Shown here in pieces: positions 43,401-50,028 of a stretch of DNA of 64,000 bases; position 1 is the stretch's first letter; every line of letters begins with the position of its first letter. The notes beneath the pieces are model-generated. The model saw nothing but the letters and a program-made list of their open reading frames with translations. It did not search any database and was not told the origin of the DNA. The translations under genes and the position numbers were made by a program. Source of the stretch: Streptomyces beihaiensis (GTDB lineage Bacteria; Actinomycetota; Actinomycetes; Streptomycetales; Streptomycetaceae); NCBI RefSeq assembly GCF_026274175.1, contig NZ_JAPHNL010000002.1:18213-82212 (forward strand), written 5' to 3'.

Positions 43401-45705
43401 GGTCACCCTCGGGGGCGGCCCACTGGGCCGCGCTCACCCAGCCGGATTCCGCCACGAGAGACGGAGTGCCGGACGCGGGGTTGCTGTAGACCTTGAAGTC
43501 GTAGGTCAGCCCGTTGCCCGGATAGTTGTCCGGGTCGTGGCCGGTGGTGAACAGCTGAGGCGTGACGGAACCGAGCACCGAGTTGGAGCGCGGCGAGGTC
43601 GAGTCGATCTGCGGCGGAGTGTCGGCGGAGGTGATCTCCGCGCACTTCTCCGGCACGCTGTACGTCGAGTGGAACGACGTGCCGCTGGTCAGCATGTCCC
43701 AGCACACGTAGTACTGGCCGGGCGCCAGCGCCGGCAACTTGCCGGTCATCGTGATCGTGGAGTTGGGGCTCACCGAACTCGGCACGTACGTCTTGGTGGC
43801 GTTGGTGCTCAGCTTCGACCAGGACGTGGAGTAGATGTCCGCGGCGAGCTGGGTGTTCGACGTCGACCACGACGTGGTGCCACGGTTGGTGATCGACACC
43901 TTCATCGAGCCAGTGGTACTCGCGGTGGGCTCGGTGTACGTCTGCTTGGGGATCGAGTAGTCGGCGCCGTACGGACTGTAGGTGACCGACAGATACGGCG
44001 GGTAGGACGAGTGGACCGAGGCGAACTGCTTCCATGCCGCGATGGAGGAGTTGTTCGCTGTCAGCGCCAGGCCCCGGTTGGTGCCGCCGTGCGCCCACCC
44101 CTCGAGGAGTTTCACTCCCGCCGCGCTCGGATTGTCACCGATGTTGATCCCGTGCCAGGCAGATCCACCACAGCTGGACCCGGCGGCGAAGCTGGCCGAA
44201 CCGATCGTGGGTCCGTAGGAAAGGCCCGGATAGTCGGCGATGCCGCTCACGCTCCAGGAACTGGTGATGGCGTGGGCGTAGACGGGTTCCGCGGTGCAGC
44301 CCCCGGACCAGACGTCGTCCAGGTAGAGCGACGCCTTCTCGATGTAGTCGTTCTTGAACTTCGTCCCGAACCCCGAGAACAGCAGATAGCTGTTGGCCTT
44401 GTGTTTGCCGCTGTCGTAGGAGCCGACCTTCAGGGTGTCTTTGGTGGAGAAGTTGATGTCGTACGGCGTCTCGACATACGTGCTGGAGGAGACGCTGAGG
44501 GTGGGGTCCACCTCGACCGGGAACACGCGCGCCTTGTCGTGCAGCCACGCCGAGTCGAGCGACACCTTCAGCGCCGGGCCGCCGTCGGTGGTGGTCAGCG
44601 CGTAGGTGACGCCGGTGGACACCGCGCCTTCATTGGAGACCTTGCCTTTGTCGGCGTCCTCCATGAAACCGTGCGGAATCGTTTCACGAACGGCGCCGGA
44701 GCCGTCCTTGAACACCACGCTGCCGTCCTTGGCCAGCGTTGCCGAGAGGCCCGTCAGATGCAGCGGGAAGACCCAGGTGGTGGGGGCCTCGGTGGAGTGC
44801 AGTGTCAGCGTCTCCTTCACCCCGGAGCCGGTCGCCTGGTACGTCACGTCCGCGTGGTCGGCGATGCCGGGGTAGGTGATGGAATTGCCGGATGCGTGGC
44901 CCGGTACGGCGGCCGCGCCGCGCAGCCCGTAGCTGACCTTCTCGCCGTGACCGGGGCCGTACGTCACCAGCGCCGGATCGTCGCCTTGAGCAGCGAAACC
45001 GGCCGAGGGAGTGTCCGCCTTCTCGGTCCAACGGCCGTCGGAGCCCTGGGTCAGCGTGGTGTCGATGTCGGCCCAGGAGCCGTCCGCGGTGCGGTAGTGC
45101 ACGGGACGGCTGTAGACGCGGGCGGTCCGGGTGCCGTCGGGATTCTGGAACTCCGAGGTGGTGGCGGTCCGGTCCTTGGTGATCTCCCGGTTGGCGGCCG
45201 CGGGCCCCGGCAGATGCGGGTCCCCGTGGGCAGCGGAATCGGACCCGGCGCTCCGGCGGTCGAGCGTCCGCGACCGCGCGGGCGCCGGTGGTGAGGTCAG
45301 TTTGCCGCCGAGCTTGACCTTCGGGCCGGTGAACGACGCCTGCGGTTTCACCGACCGCTTCGGCGTCCGGTCGGTGGGCAACGCTCCCTTGACCGGGGCC
45401 TGTTTGCCCGAACTCTCCGTGGAGCCCATCGGTCCGCTCCGGGCCAGTGCCGAGCCCGCCTGGTGTGGCAACCCGGCAGCCGACCCCGTCCGCTGATGGG
45501 GCAGCACCACCGAGCTGGGCGCGAAGGCCTGTTGGTCGATGAACGCCTGAGCCGGCTGCGTCGCCAGCATCATGAACAGCACGCCGGTGACTGCGAGCGC
45601 GATCTTCCGCGACCGCCGCCGTCGCACACCGCGGCCGAGGAGAGCGATGCGGAACGCCGCTCTCCTTCTCGCACCGGATGACACGCGGACCGGACGGCGA
45701 CCCAT
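34486..45705 (-). CDS. Giant secreted RHS polymorphic toxin with HINT and HNH-type tip
   Basis: 3739 residues from ATG 45705 (GGGGG 7 bp upstream). A twin-basic-rich N-terminus and signal segment end at QPAQAFID. Then: beta-rich region with a DNRxx-like part; FG-GAP/VCBS repeats (about 920-1125: VTGDGIGDLIGV etc.); LamG-like domain 1 (about 1290-1500, YWRLAESSG); LamG-like domain 2 (about 1585-1800, YWRLGESSG); some 1300 residues of RHS/YD repeats; the RHS end NPYAYGNDNPLSNADLSG (about 3172); a Gly/Ser linker; a pretoxin HINT domain from CSFSPDTKVLM (about 3470) to HTYYVLAGATPILVHN; and a tip of about 125 residues with RLQIHHADQMPG and NADIHRNPFNQG, an HNH/Endo VII-type nuclease pattern. HINT is expected to cut off the tip in or at the target. 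The immunity gene follows. Confidence 0.93.
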   Translation of the reverse strand: MGRRPVRVSSGARRRAAFRIALLGRGVRRRRSRKIALAVTGVLFMMLATQPAQAFIDQQAFAPSSVVLPHQRTGSAAGLPHQAGSALARSGPMGSTESSGKQAPVKGALPTDRTPKRSVKPQASFTGPKVKLGGKLTSPPAPARSRTLDRRSAGSDSAAHGDPHLPGPAAANREITKDRTATTSEFQNPDGTRTARVYSRPVHYRTADGSWADIDTTLTQGSDGRWTEKADTPSAGFAAQGDDPALVTYGPGHGEKVSYGLRGAAAVPGHASGNSITYPGIADHADVTYQATGSGVKETLTLHSTEAPTTWVFPLHLTGLSATLAKDGSVVFKDGSGAVRETIPHGFMEDADKGKVSNEGAVSTGVTYALTTTDGGPALKVSLDSAWLHDKARVFPVEVDPTLSVSSSTYVETPYDINFSTKDTLKVGSYDSGKHKANSYLLFSGFGTKFKNDYIEKASLYLDDVWSGGCTAEPVYAHAITSSWSVSGIADYPGLSYGPTIGSASFAAGSSCGGSAWHGINIGDNPSAAGVKLLEGWAHGGTNRGLALTANNSSIAAWKQFASVHSSYPPYLSVTYSPYGADYSIPKQTYTEPTASTTGSMKVSITNRGTTSWSTSNTQLAADIYSTSWSKLSTNATKTYVPSSVSPNSTITMTGKLPALAPGQYYVCWDMLTSGTSFHSTYSVPEKCAEITSADTPPQIDSTSPRSNSVLGSVTPQLFTTGHDPDNYPGNGLTYDFKVYSNPASGTPSLVAESGWVSAAQWAAPEGDLAWNQSYYWIVADSDGDAQSAWSLPSYFSTAVPQPLITSHLGAATRHDGGRSFDPQVGDYTTAATDAAVSTAGPALDVSRTYNSLDPRSSLLFGAGWSSRYDMSVQPDDDASGSVVVTGADGRQERFGRNSFELHEIAGVGDQTGDGVDDAVAADQTNGKLWLYRGPDYSALTRTLVGTRGWNGMKWLTGGDVTGDGIGDLIGVHTADGTLRMYAGRSGGGLSSPVTIGTGGWNGMADLALTGPLAGDGKKDLVATEISTGKLWAYPVNADGTLASRVEIGTGGWNGMSELMGGDFNGDGHGDVVGVEVSTGYLYLYPGTGSGGLGSRTQIGHSWDSMTDLTSVNGVSGDATTDFLATQKSSGVRFLYHSGPSFSSSSYGGSSGDVRTATAMAVYTSAAGEFETLGPNAGASAGWSLRDKSGSTYTFGEPSGTAWRLTKISDRLGRAENLAYHTDGTLATVTNTTSNRSLHFTWSGGHVTQVATDPATSGGSAETWTYSYSGDDLTGVCPPTSTTACTTYSYTSGSSSGSHYRTAVLDANPASYWRLAESSGTSAASEVAVNEGNDAGTYNSGVSLGTAGPLPGSPTTAATFNGTSGHVSVPAEALHQGKNRAISLWFKTSAPGVLIGDQSHAIDGTTSASGTWAPVLYVGSDDKLHGHWWSGSGTGGTAFGSTGTVTDNAWHHAVLSSDGATQTLYVDGAKQDTFSGAPDDQKNTLTYIGAGYAKYWLDSPGEVSYFPGSIAEVAFFSHALGAPAVSQMYATGSHPTGELTGVTLPSGKTHMTAAYDAVHDRASQITDANGGTWKLSTPSTKGSGAYYRGAVMADAPGDYWRLGESSGSQAVNEVPDVTESVLGWRSNGPGTYHNVTLGASGLFKGGTETAASFNGSSSYVELPYRSLGNGTSSSPFSTELWFKTTTTGGVLFSYQSSQIGTTPSDYTPALYVGANGHLYSQYWDGFVSPMESSVAVTDGTWHQAVLTFASDDVQTLYLDGKQVDQRTGKDFNDTNEGYVSLGAGYLSGSWPSQPSSNSQGYFKGSIAEVSMPNKTLDADTVAAHFAARGAASGATPVTSVTVTDPGGKKLSYRYDPGHSGRLISATDALDDTTSYGYDTDGFVSTVTRPDADYTAYTHNARGDTLSVAVGNLRRSVITSYYTYPADGTYSATDPRNDQPTAYADARSSGPADTTYATAYTYSANGDLLTTKDADGDTTTRTYTTGSETAAGGGTEPAGLLASTQDANGKTTSYAYDSAGDLARVTAPSGLKTSYTYDALGRRLTTDQVSDTYPNGLTTSYTYDRDDRLLTKTAPATTDAVTGTTHTAKTTYTYDDDGNTTALAVSDTTGGEATRTTAWAYNSHDQVDTVTDPLGRKTGYGYDSYGNRVSENDADGNAYSYTYSPTGERLSTTLTNYTGDPVNPSSASSLVLDSRAYDPDGLLASDTDAMGRTTKYVYCWTHWLYYSELTNFHNADGSTTSKYLHVYDYDYAGHVIAEKDTNALTRTDFTVDPAGRTTKRTFDPSGLDIVTSYSYDGDGNLTSQSVTGGSTTEQTDYAHDALGDVTSETVHNGSTNLVTTHTYDQRGVLTSTTDPRGNVTGATAADYTTVYTSDEAGRLTQATAPTVNAETDGNAAQQVHPITLYGYDTFGDQTSVDDADGDITTYTFDADGERVATSSPAYTPPGSTTAITPTTTATYDKAGHVTSVTDGDGNTTSSTYDQLGNLAQVVQPAVGGTSPTTHNTYDTDGELLSVTDPTGAVTSGTYDDLGRALTVSEVVRQPSTVTDTTTYGYDDAGNRTSITLPGGEESKADYDAAGNQLKVTDPLGSITHFSYDLDGRLTKTTLPDGTATTSSYNPAGRLTATARLDASGSTLATTSTAYDRAGNPTSVTDANGNTTTYAYDAADRLTRQTEPASSTSTITTSFGYDAAGQRTRYTDGNGNATITTYNPLGLRESSIEPSTSAFPNTSDRTTTVAYDADGQPVSVTRPGGVSQTSNYDADGRVTSQAGSGAEAATTTRKFGYDADGRITSADAPTGTDTYTYNDRGEITATSGPSGTASYSYNSDGQLASRTDKAGTAAFTYDAAGHLATATEPLTGTTETYTRNSIGQVTSVSYGASGSATQSFHYDAQHRLTGDALTAPGGTTEANTTYGYDTAGHITQQTTTGLAGAAANSYTYDKAGRLTSWNNGTATTTYGYDKAGNRTSTATGSTTTNAAYNARDQLTATTSGQSSTAYSYSARGTLSSVTGTSTENLTYDAFDQLATDGTTTYSHDAFGRLATAGSATFTYNGTDNSIVSDGTDTYSRGPGGGLLGIANTGGAALAYTDQHGDVTATFTATGTSLAGSTAYDPHGSTLATSGTQHSLGYQGGWTDPATGRVATASRWYDPSTGDFTSRDATNQRPSPSVNANPYAYGNDNPLSNADLSGEFSCSKTHHGPQAPVPPPPVRPTGGSPSGARTGGGSSSSGGGRGGAAFDWAAKMRALDAEEANSYSYSDVSSTAGSHGGGWGTAAWATLTVLVSAGAAVAADAATDGAATPADGEIYTTVETGMNWLRDQFTLTSGYYTCNTNGRMVYHPDAGDGLKENPGKKPTGQPNNNESPHQDGTKNANTGPSDTNPVDLQGVAPADVTDPSANQPTGNGGPQDHSLDCVGAPSRLECTGDGNLLDPDTGVIYCNPAGAFTVADGCMSLPSADAGSTPESDGSSGNCSFSPDTKVLMGGGKTKPIGKIKTGDKVEAADPKTGKHQGARTVQHVWINHDRDLLDLTIRTKDGHTATLHTTANHPFWDDTTHTWVPAGKLHRGDALNTADNGHAYVVALRATPGKANRWNLTVQQLHTYYVLAGATPILVHNVCPKLGNYDGAEGTGYGPADDATRVSGPWTKNDIGRGTRGLRPNQLGDRLQIHHADQMPGAPIHELDQDFHLNADIHRNPFNQGVDGPMRRQDTQLHWWYRSMEQGWGSAYGPEAWFDNWPAEDLGGP

Positions 45706-46041
45706 CGAGAACCCCCACAAGAAAGGCACAGAACGCCTCTTTTGATGGAGGCATGGCGCAGACGTTGTAACGGAGTGCCACACAGGAGATCAACAGTGAA
45801 TCGATAAGTCGACACCGCGATATGCGGCGACTGCATATGTTTACACCCGATACAGGAAATCAATCTTGGTCAGTTCTTGACCCCGAACTGGGCGCGTCCC
45901 GCCCCTGATCCAGCGCCCCTTGACATTCGCGGCACCGCCGGGACCTGCTGGTTCCACACAAGCGATGTGGTAGACCTTGGCTGGTTCTGTGTGCCCCAGG
46001 TGTGTGCGGCACGGGATGTCCCACGCCGATTGGAGCTGTTC
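45706..46041. other. Divergent promoter region between RHS toxin and protease
   Basis: 336 bp, AT-richer than the surroundings between 45770 and 45880. It holds small palindromes (ccgcgatatgcgg, about 45812; cgcctc..gaggcg near 45735). Promoters of both genes must lie here, but I cannot fix them. Confidence 0.4.
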
Positions 46042-47310
46042 GTGCTGTTCCCGCGAAGACGATCCGGCAGCAGCCGAACTCCCGCCGCGCTATCGGCCCT
46101 TCGCCGATTCCTGCTCGGCGCCGCACTCGCGGGACTGTGGGGGATGGCGGCGGGCTCCCCCGCCGACGCCGTCGTCATACGTCAGTCCGAGTGGCCACTC
46201 ACTCAGTTCCATGCCGACCGGATCTGGCACATATCCCGCGGACAAGGCGTCACCGTCGCCGTCATCGACAGTGGAGTCGACGCCTCCCACCCCGACCTCA
46301 AGGGCCAAGTACTCCAAGGCACGGGGTTCATCGGAGACTCCACGGACAAGGGGCAGACAGACGTCTCCGGCGACTCACACGGAACGGCCATCGCCGGAAT
46401 CATCGTGGGCACGGGGCGAGCGGACCACGGGAACGGAATGACCGGACTCGCACCGAAGTCCACGGTGCTTCCCATCCGAGTGACGACGAACGCGGCCGCG
46501 GAGCCCACCTCACTCGCCGAAGGCATCAAATACGCGGCCGACCACCATGCGCAGGTCATCAACATATCCAGCGGAATGACGACGCCGGACCCTCTGCTAC
46601 GCGAAGCCGTCGACTACGCACTCGGCAAGGACGCCGTCGTCGTCGCCTCGGCGGGAAACGATGGCCAGGACGGCAACCCGGCCATGTATCCGGCGGCTTT
46701 CCCCGGCGTCATCGACGTCACCGGCACCGACTCCGGCCAACGCTTCTGGCCCCACAGCGAATCCGGGCCAAGTTCGACGCTCGCCGCACCGGCCGTCGAC
46801 ATCTATTCCACCAACAATCGCGGCCAGTACGTGAAGGCCGACGGCACCAGCTATGCCGCCGCCTACGTCTCCGCTGCGGCCGCACTGGTCCGTTCCGCCT
46901 TCCCGCACCTGAGCGCCGGCCAGACCATCCGGCGGCTCATCGAAACTGCGCGGAAACCCGGCGGTGGAAAAGGCCACGACGACCAATACGGCTACGGAGT
47001 GATCGACCCGCTCGCGGCCCTCCAAGCGCCTGCCTCCACCAACGGTGCCACAGTCAATCCGCTCCTGTCCGACCACCCACTCGGCTCTCATCCGGGCACC
47101 CGGACCGGATGGTTCGCCGGTATCGGAGTGGGCGGGGCGGCAGGTCTCGGTGCCGCCGCCGTGGCCTGGATCGTCATCCGACGCCGCAAGGGTCAGCGGG
47201 GCAAGAGGACGAGCCCCCCAAAGACGCCACCGAAACGCCCCGGCCACGGGCCCGGCAGGTCAGGCACAGCAGGAAAGTCAGCGAAGAGGAAACAGAGAAA
47301 TGGGGCATGA
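46042..47310 (+). CDS. Subtilisin-like serine protease, mycosin (MycP) type
   Basis: 422 residues from GTG 46042, 6 bp after GGAG; a longer frame from 45877 lacks a ribosome site and would put the signal peptide inside. A signal segment ends near GSPADA. Catalytic triad: Asp76 (VIDSGVD), His113 (DSHGTAIAG), Ser270 (DGTSYAAAYVS). A C-terminal membrane helix (AGLGAAAVAWIVI) ends in an Arg/Lys-rich tail. This is the layout of mycosins, membrane-bound proteases of type VII secretion. No other type VII genes are visible, so the role may be stand-alone processing. Confidence 0.85.
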   Translation: MLFPRRRSGSSRTPAALSALRRFLLGAALAGLWGMAAGSPADAVVIRQSEWPLTQFHADRIWHISRGQGVTVAVIDSGVDASHPDLKGQVLQGTGFIGDSTDKGQTDVSGDSHGTAIAGIIVGTGRADHGNGMTGLAPKSTVLPIRVTTNAAAEPTSLAEGIKYAADHHAQVINISSGMTTPDPLLREAVDYALGKDAVVVASAGNDGQDGNPAMYPAAFPGVIDVTGTDSGQRFWPHSESGPSSTLAAPAVDIYSTNNRGQYVKADGTSYAAAYVSAAAALVRSAFPHLSAGQTIRRLIETARKPGGGKGHDDQYGYGVIDPLAALQAPASTNGATVNPLLSDHPLGSHPGTRTGWFAGIGVGGAAGLGAAAVAWIVIRRRKGQRGKRTSPPKTPPKRPGHGPGRSGTAGKSAKRKQRNGA

Positions 47311-47379
47311 GGGCGCGTCACCCCCTCATGCAGGACGACCGCCAGTCCGACCCCCAGAACCAATTCCGGAGCGCACCAC

Positions 47380-47934
47380 GTGAATCTCCCCTTCAGCACG
47401 CACGACCACCCACGAAGAACCCGGCTCATCGCCGCGACCGCCGCACTGGCGACCACCGGTCTGCTGGCATGGCTTGCCGTCACGTTGCCGGCCGGGCCCA
47501 AAAGTCCGGCATTCGTCGCCAACAACATCTCCGGCAACTACCGTGCCTGCCTGATCAATTCCCGTCGCGACGAGGGCGTCGCCCAACCCGTCTGGTCAGC
47601 CCTGCAGGAGGCGACCCACGGCGCCCCCGTCAACCTCCAGCACACCTTGGTCCCCAAAAGCGGAACCGCGGCGTCCTTGCCCTACCTCAATGGTCTCGTG
47701 CAACGCCACTGCGGGCTCATCATCTCTGTGGGCCCCGATCTCCACACGGCCGTGACCACGGCAGCCCGCCGCAATCCCCACCAGCGCTTCATCGCCATCG
47801 GTCGCCCCGTCGGACTTCCCAACGTACGCAGTTACTCGCCGGCCAGACGTTCAGCGGCCGTAAGAGCGGTCCGAGAGGCCGCCGAACAGGCTCACACCAG
47901 CCGCCGCGCCGTAGCCCACCGCGTCAGCTCATGA
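47380..47934 (+). CDS. Secreted or anchored BMP-like protein, unknown function
   Basis: 184 residues from GTG 47380. One N-terminal hydrophobic segment (LIAATAALATTGLLAWLAVTL), then FVANNISGNYRACLINSRRDEGVAQPVWSALQEAT and HCGLIISVGPDLHTAVTTAARRNPHQRFIAIG. That pattern resembles substrate-binding proteins of the BMP/periplasmic-binding type but is much shorter. It lies 69 bp after the mycosin gene and may be cotranscribed. Its 3' end overlaps the convergent response regulator by 43 bp. Confidence 0.65.
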   Translation: MNLPFSTHDHPRRTRLIAATAALATTGLLAWLAVTLPAGPKSPAFVANNISGNYRACLINSRRDEGVAQPVWSALQEATHGAPVNLQHTLVPKSGTAASLPYLNGLVQRHCGLIISVGPDLHTAVTTAARRNPHQRFIAIGRPVGLPNVRSYSPARRSAAVRAVREAAEQAHTSRRAVAHRVSS

Positions 47935-48593
47935 CGGTTCGACAGCTGGAGTTTCCTGAGCACCGCCGACACGTGGGACTCGACCGTCTTGACGGAGATG
48001 AAGAGCTGCTTGGCGATCTCCTTGTAGGCGTAGCCGCGCGCGATGAGGCGTAGCACCTCCCGCTCGCGCTGCGTGAGGCGGTCCAGGTCCTCGTCCACCG
48101 GCGGGGCGTCCGTGGAGGCGAAGGCGTCCAGGACGAAGCCCGCCAGGCGCGGTGAGAACACCGCGTCGCCGTCCTGGACGCGGAAGATCGAGTCGACCAG
48201 GTCCGTGCCGGTGATCGTCTTCGTGACGTAGCCGCGCGCGCCGCCCCGGATCACGCCGATCACGTCCTCCGCCGCGTCCGAGACCGAGAGCGCCAGGAAG
48301 CGGACCGGGTTGTCCGGGTCCGACATCAACGGGGCGCTGCGGCGCAGGACTTCCACCCCGCCGCCGCCCGGCAGGTGGACGTCGAGGAGGACGACCTCGG
48401 GGCGCGTCGCCGTGATGACCGTGACCGCCTGGTCCACGTCCGCCGCCTCGCCGACGACCTCGACGCCTGTCTCCTCGGTGCGGCCGATCTCCGCCTGGAC
48501 GCCGGTGCGGAACATCCTGTGGTCGTCGACCAGGACCACGCGTACGTGCCGACCGGGTGCCGCCGGTGCCTGGTTGACCGCCTCGTCCGTCAT
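47892..48593 (-). CDS. NarL/LuxR-family response regulator
   Basis: 233 residues. The receiver domain starts VRVVLVDDHRMF, with phospho-acceptor Asp71 (LLDVHLP) and K in GYVTKTITG. The LuxR-type HTH is LTQREREVLRLIARGYAYKEIAKQLFISVKTVESHVSAVLRKL. The ATG at 48593 overlaps the stop of the histidine kinase by 4 bp, so the two form a coupled two-component pair. Confidence 0.95.
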   Translation of the reverse strand: MTDEAVNQAPAAPGRHVRVVLVDDHRMFRTGVQAEIGRTEETGVEVVGEAADVDQAVTVITATRPEVVLLDVHLPGGGGVEVLRRSAPLMSDPDNPVRFLALSVSDAAEDVIGVIRGGARGYVTKTITGTDLVDSIFRVQDGDAVFSPRLAGFVLDAFASTDAPPVDEDLDRLTQREREVLRLIARGYAYKEIAKQLFISVKTVESHVSAVLRKLQLSNRHELTRWATARRLV

Positions 48594-49897
48594 GACGTCT
48601 TCTCCGCCCTCTTCATGGTCAGTTCGACCTCCGTGCCGCCGTCCGGCACCGCCCGCAGCCGGGCCGTGCCGCCGTTGCGTTCCATCCGGCCGATGATCGA
48701 TTCTCTTACGCCCATCCGGTCGGCGGGGATCGAGTCGAGGTCGAAACCCGGACCCCGGTCGCGTACGGAGACGAAGACCTCGCCGCCCCCGTCCGTGCCG
48801 CCCTCCACCTCCGCGAAGACCTGCACCGCGCCGCCCTCGCCACCGTACTTGGCCGCGTTCACCATCGCTTCCCTCGCGGCCTGCATCTGCGCGTTCAGAC
48901 GCTCGTCGAGCGGGCAGTCGCCGACGACCACGACCTCCAGCGGGACGCCGTGCTTGTCCTCGACCTCGGCCGCGTTGCGCTTGACCGCCTCCGCGACCGT
49001 CTCCGGCTCGTCCGGCTCCTGGGCCCCCGCGGGCTTGTAGAGCCAGGCCCGCAGGTCCCGTTCCTGGGCTCGGGCCAGGCGGCGCACCTCGGCCGGTCTG
49101 TCCGCGTTGCGCTGGATGAGCGTGAGCGTGTGGAGCACCGAGTCGTGCACGTGGGCCGCCACCTCCGCCCTTTCCTGCGCGCGGATGCGCATCAACCGCT
49201 CCTCGGACAGGTCCTGCGTCATCCGGATCACGTACGGGCCGGACAGCAGCGCGATCCCGACGACCACGGCCAGCGCCGCCTGGAGGATCGCGCCCAGGTG
49301 TTCCGTGGCACCCTGCGTGACGAAGATGCCGGTCACGCCCGCGCCGACGAGCAGCACGCCCGCCGCCGAACGCGCCAGGTTCAGCGTGCGACGGCGGCGG
49401 CCGACCTCCATCCAGCGGGCGCGGCGGGCGTTGTCCGCCTGCCGCCACACCAGGGCGACACCGGCGGCGACGAGCACGGTCGGTACCAGGTACGCCTTCG
49501 TGCCGTTGCTCAGATCGACGCGCTGCACGAACGCCGTCGCCACGATCACCATGAGGATCAGCGCGAGGATCTGGCCCTTGTCGGGGCGGCGGGCCACCAG
49601 CCTGCGCCGCCCGTCCGGTGTCGTCTCGGTGGTGAGGGCGGGTGGCGGCGGGCGTTCGGCGTCCACCCCGCCCACCCCGAGCGGCACGAAGAACCAGAAC
49701 GCCGCGTACAGCAGCGCCCCGAGCCCGTCCGCCATGAACAGCCCGACGAAGATCAGCCGCACCCAGATCACCGGCAGGCCGAGGTGTCCGGCGAGGCCGC
49801 GCGCGACGCCGCCGAGCCACCGTCCGTCGCCGGAGCGGTAGAGCTTGCGGGGCGGGCGCGGGTCGTCGGCGGTCAGAGTGGTGGCGGGGTCCGGCAT
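48590..49897 (-). CDS. PspC-domain sensor histidine kinase
   Basis: About 435 residues from ATG 49897. An N-terminal PspC domain (KLYRSGDGRWLGGVARGLAGHLGLPVIWVRLIFV) is followed by about four more membrane helices, a DHp-like region with VHDSVLHTLTLIQ (HisKA_3-type phospho-acceptor) and an ATPase domain (N-box EAMVNAAKYGG, G-box RDRGPGFD). PspC-kinases respond to membrane or cell-envelope stress. An upstream ATG (49933) is possible. Divergent from the PspC gene at 50029, which suggests joint control. Confidence 0.9.
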   Translation of the reverse strand: MPDPATTLTADDPRPPRKLYRSGDGRWLGGVARGLAGHLGLPVIWVRLIFVGLFMADGLGALLYAAFWFFVPLGVGGVDAERPPPPALTTETTPDGRRRLVARRPDKGQILALILMVIVATAFVQRVDLSNGTKAYLVPTVLVAAGVALVWRQADNARRARWMEVGRRRRTLNLARSAAGVLLVGAGVTGIFVTQGATEHLGAILQAALAVVVGIALLSGPYVIRMTQDLSEERLMRIRAQERAEVAAHVHDSVLHTLTLIQRNADRPAEVRRLARAQERDLRAWLYKPAGAQEPDEPETVAEAVKRNAAEVEDKHGVPLEVVVVGDCPLDERLNAQMQAAREAMVNAAKYGGEGGAVQVFAEVEGGTDGGGEVFVSVRDRGPGFDLDSIPADRMGVRESIIGRMERNGGTARLRAVPDGGTEVELTMKRAEKTS

Positions 49898-50028
49898 GGC
49901 ACCGATCGTCACATGTCGCGGGGGCGCGGGCATCAGGGTCCACCCCACCGGTCCTCGGGGACGGTCTCAGGGTCGCTCCAGGGTTGTCCCTGCTGCCGGA
50001 GCGCGTACGGGCCCGTCACCATGGTCGT

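Noticed and set aside
35488-45294. Several long plus-strand frames (for example 36949-39030, 42295-45294)
   Set aside because: They are antisense to the RHS toxin, with Gly/Val/Arg-biased composition from the repeated YD codons and no recognisable domains.
47892-49943. A single long minus-strand frame covering kinase and regulator
   Set aside because: The upstream part is an out-of-frame reading of the histidine kinase. The real regulator starts at 48593.
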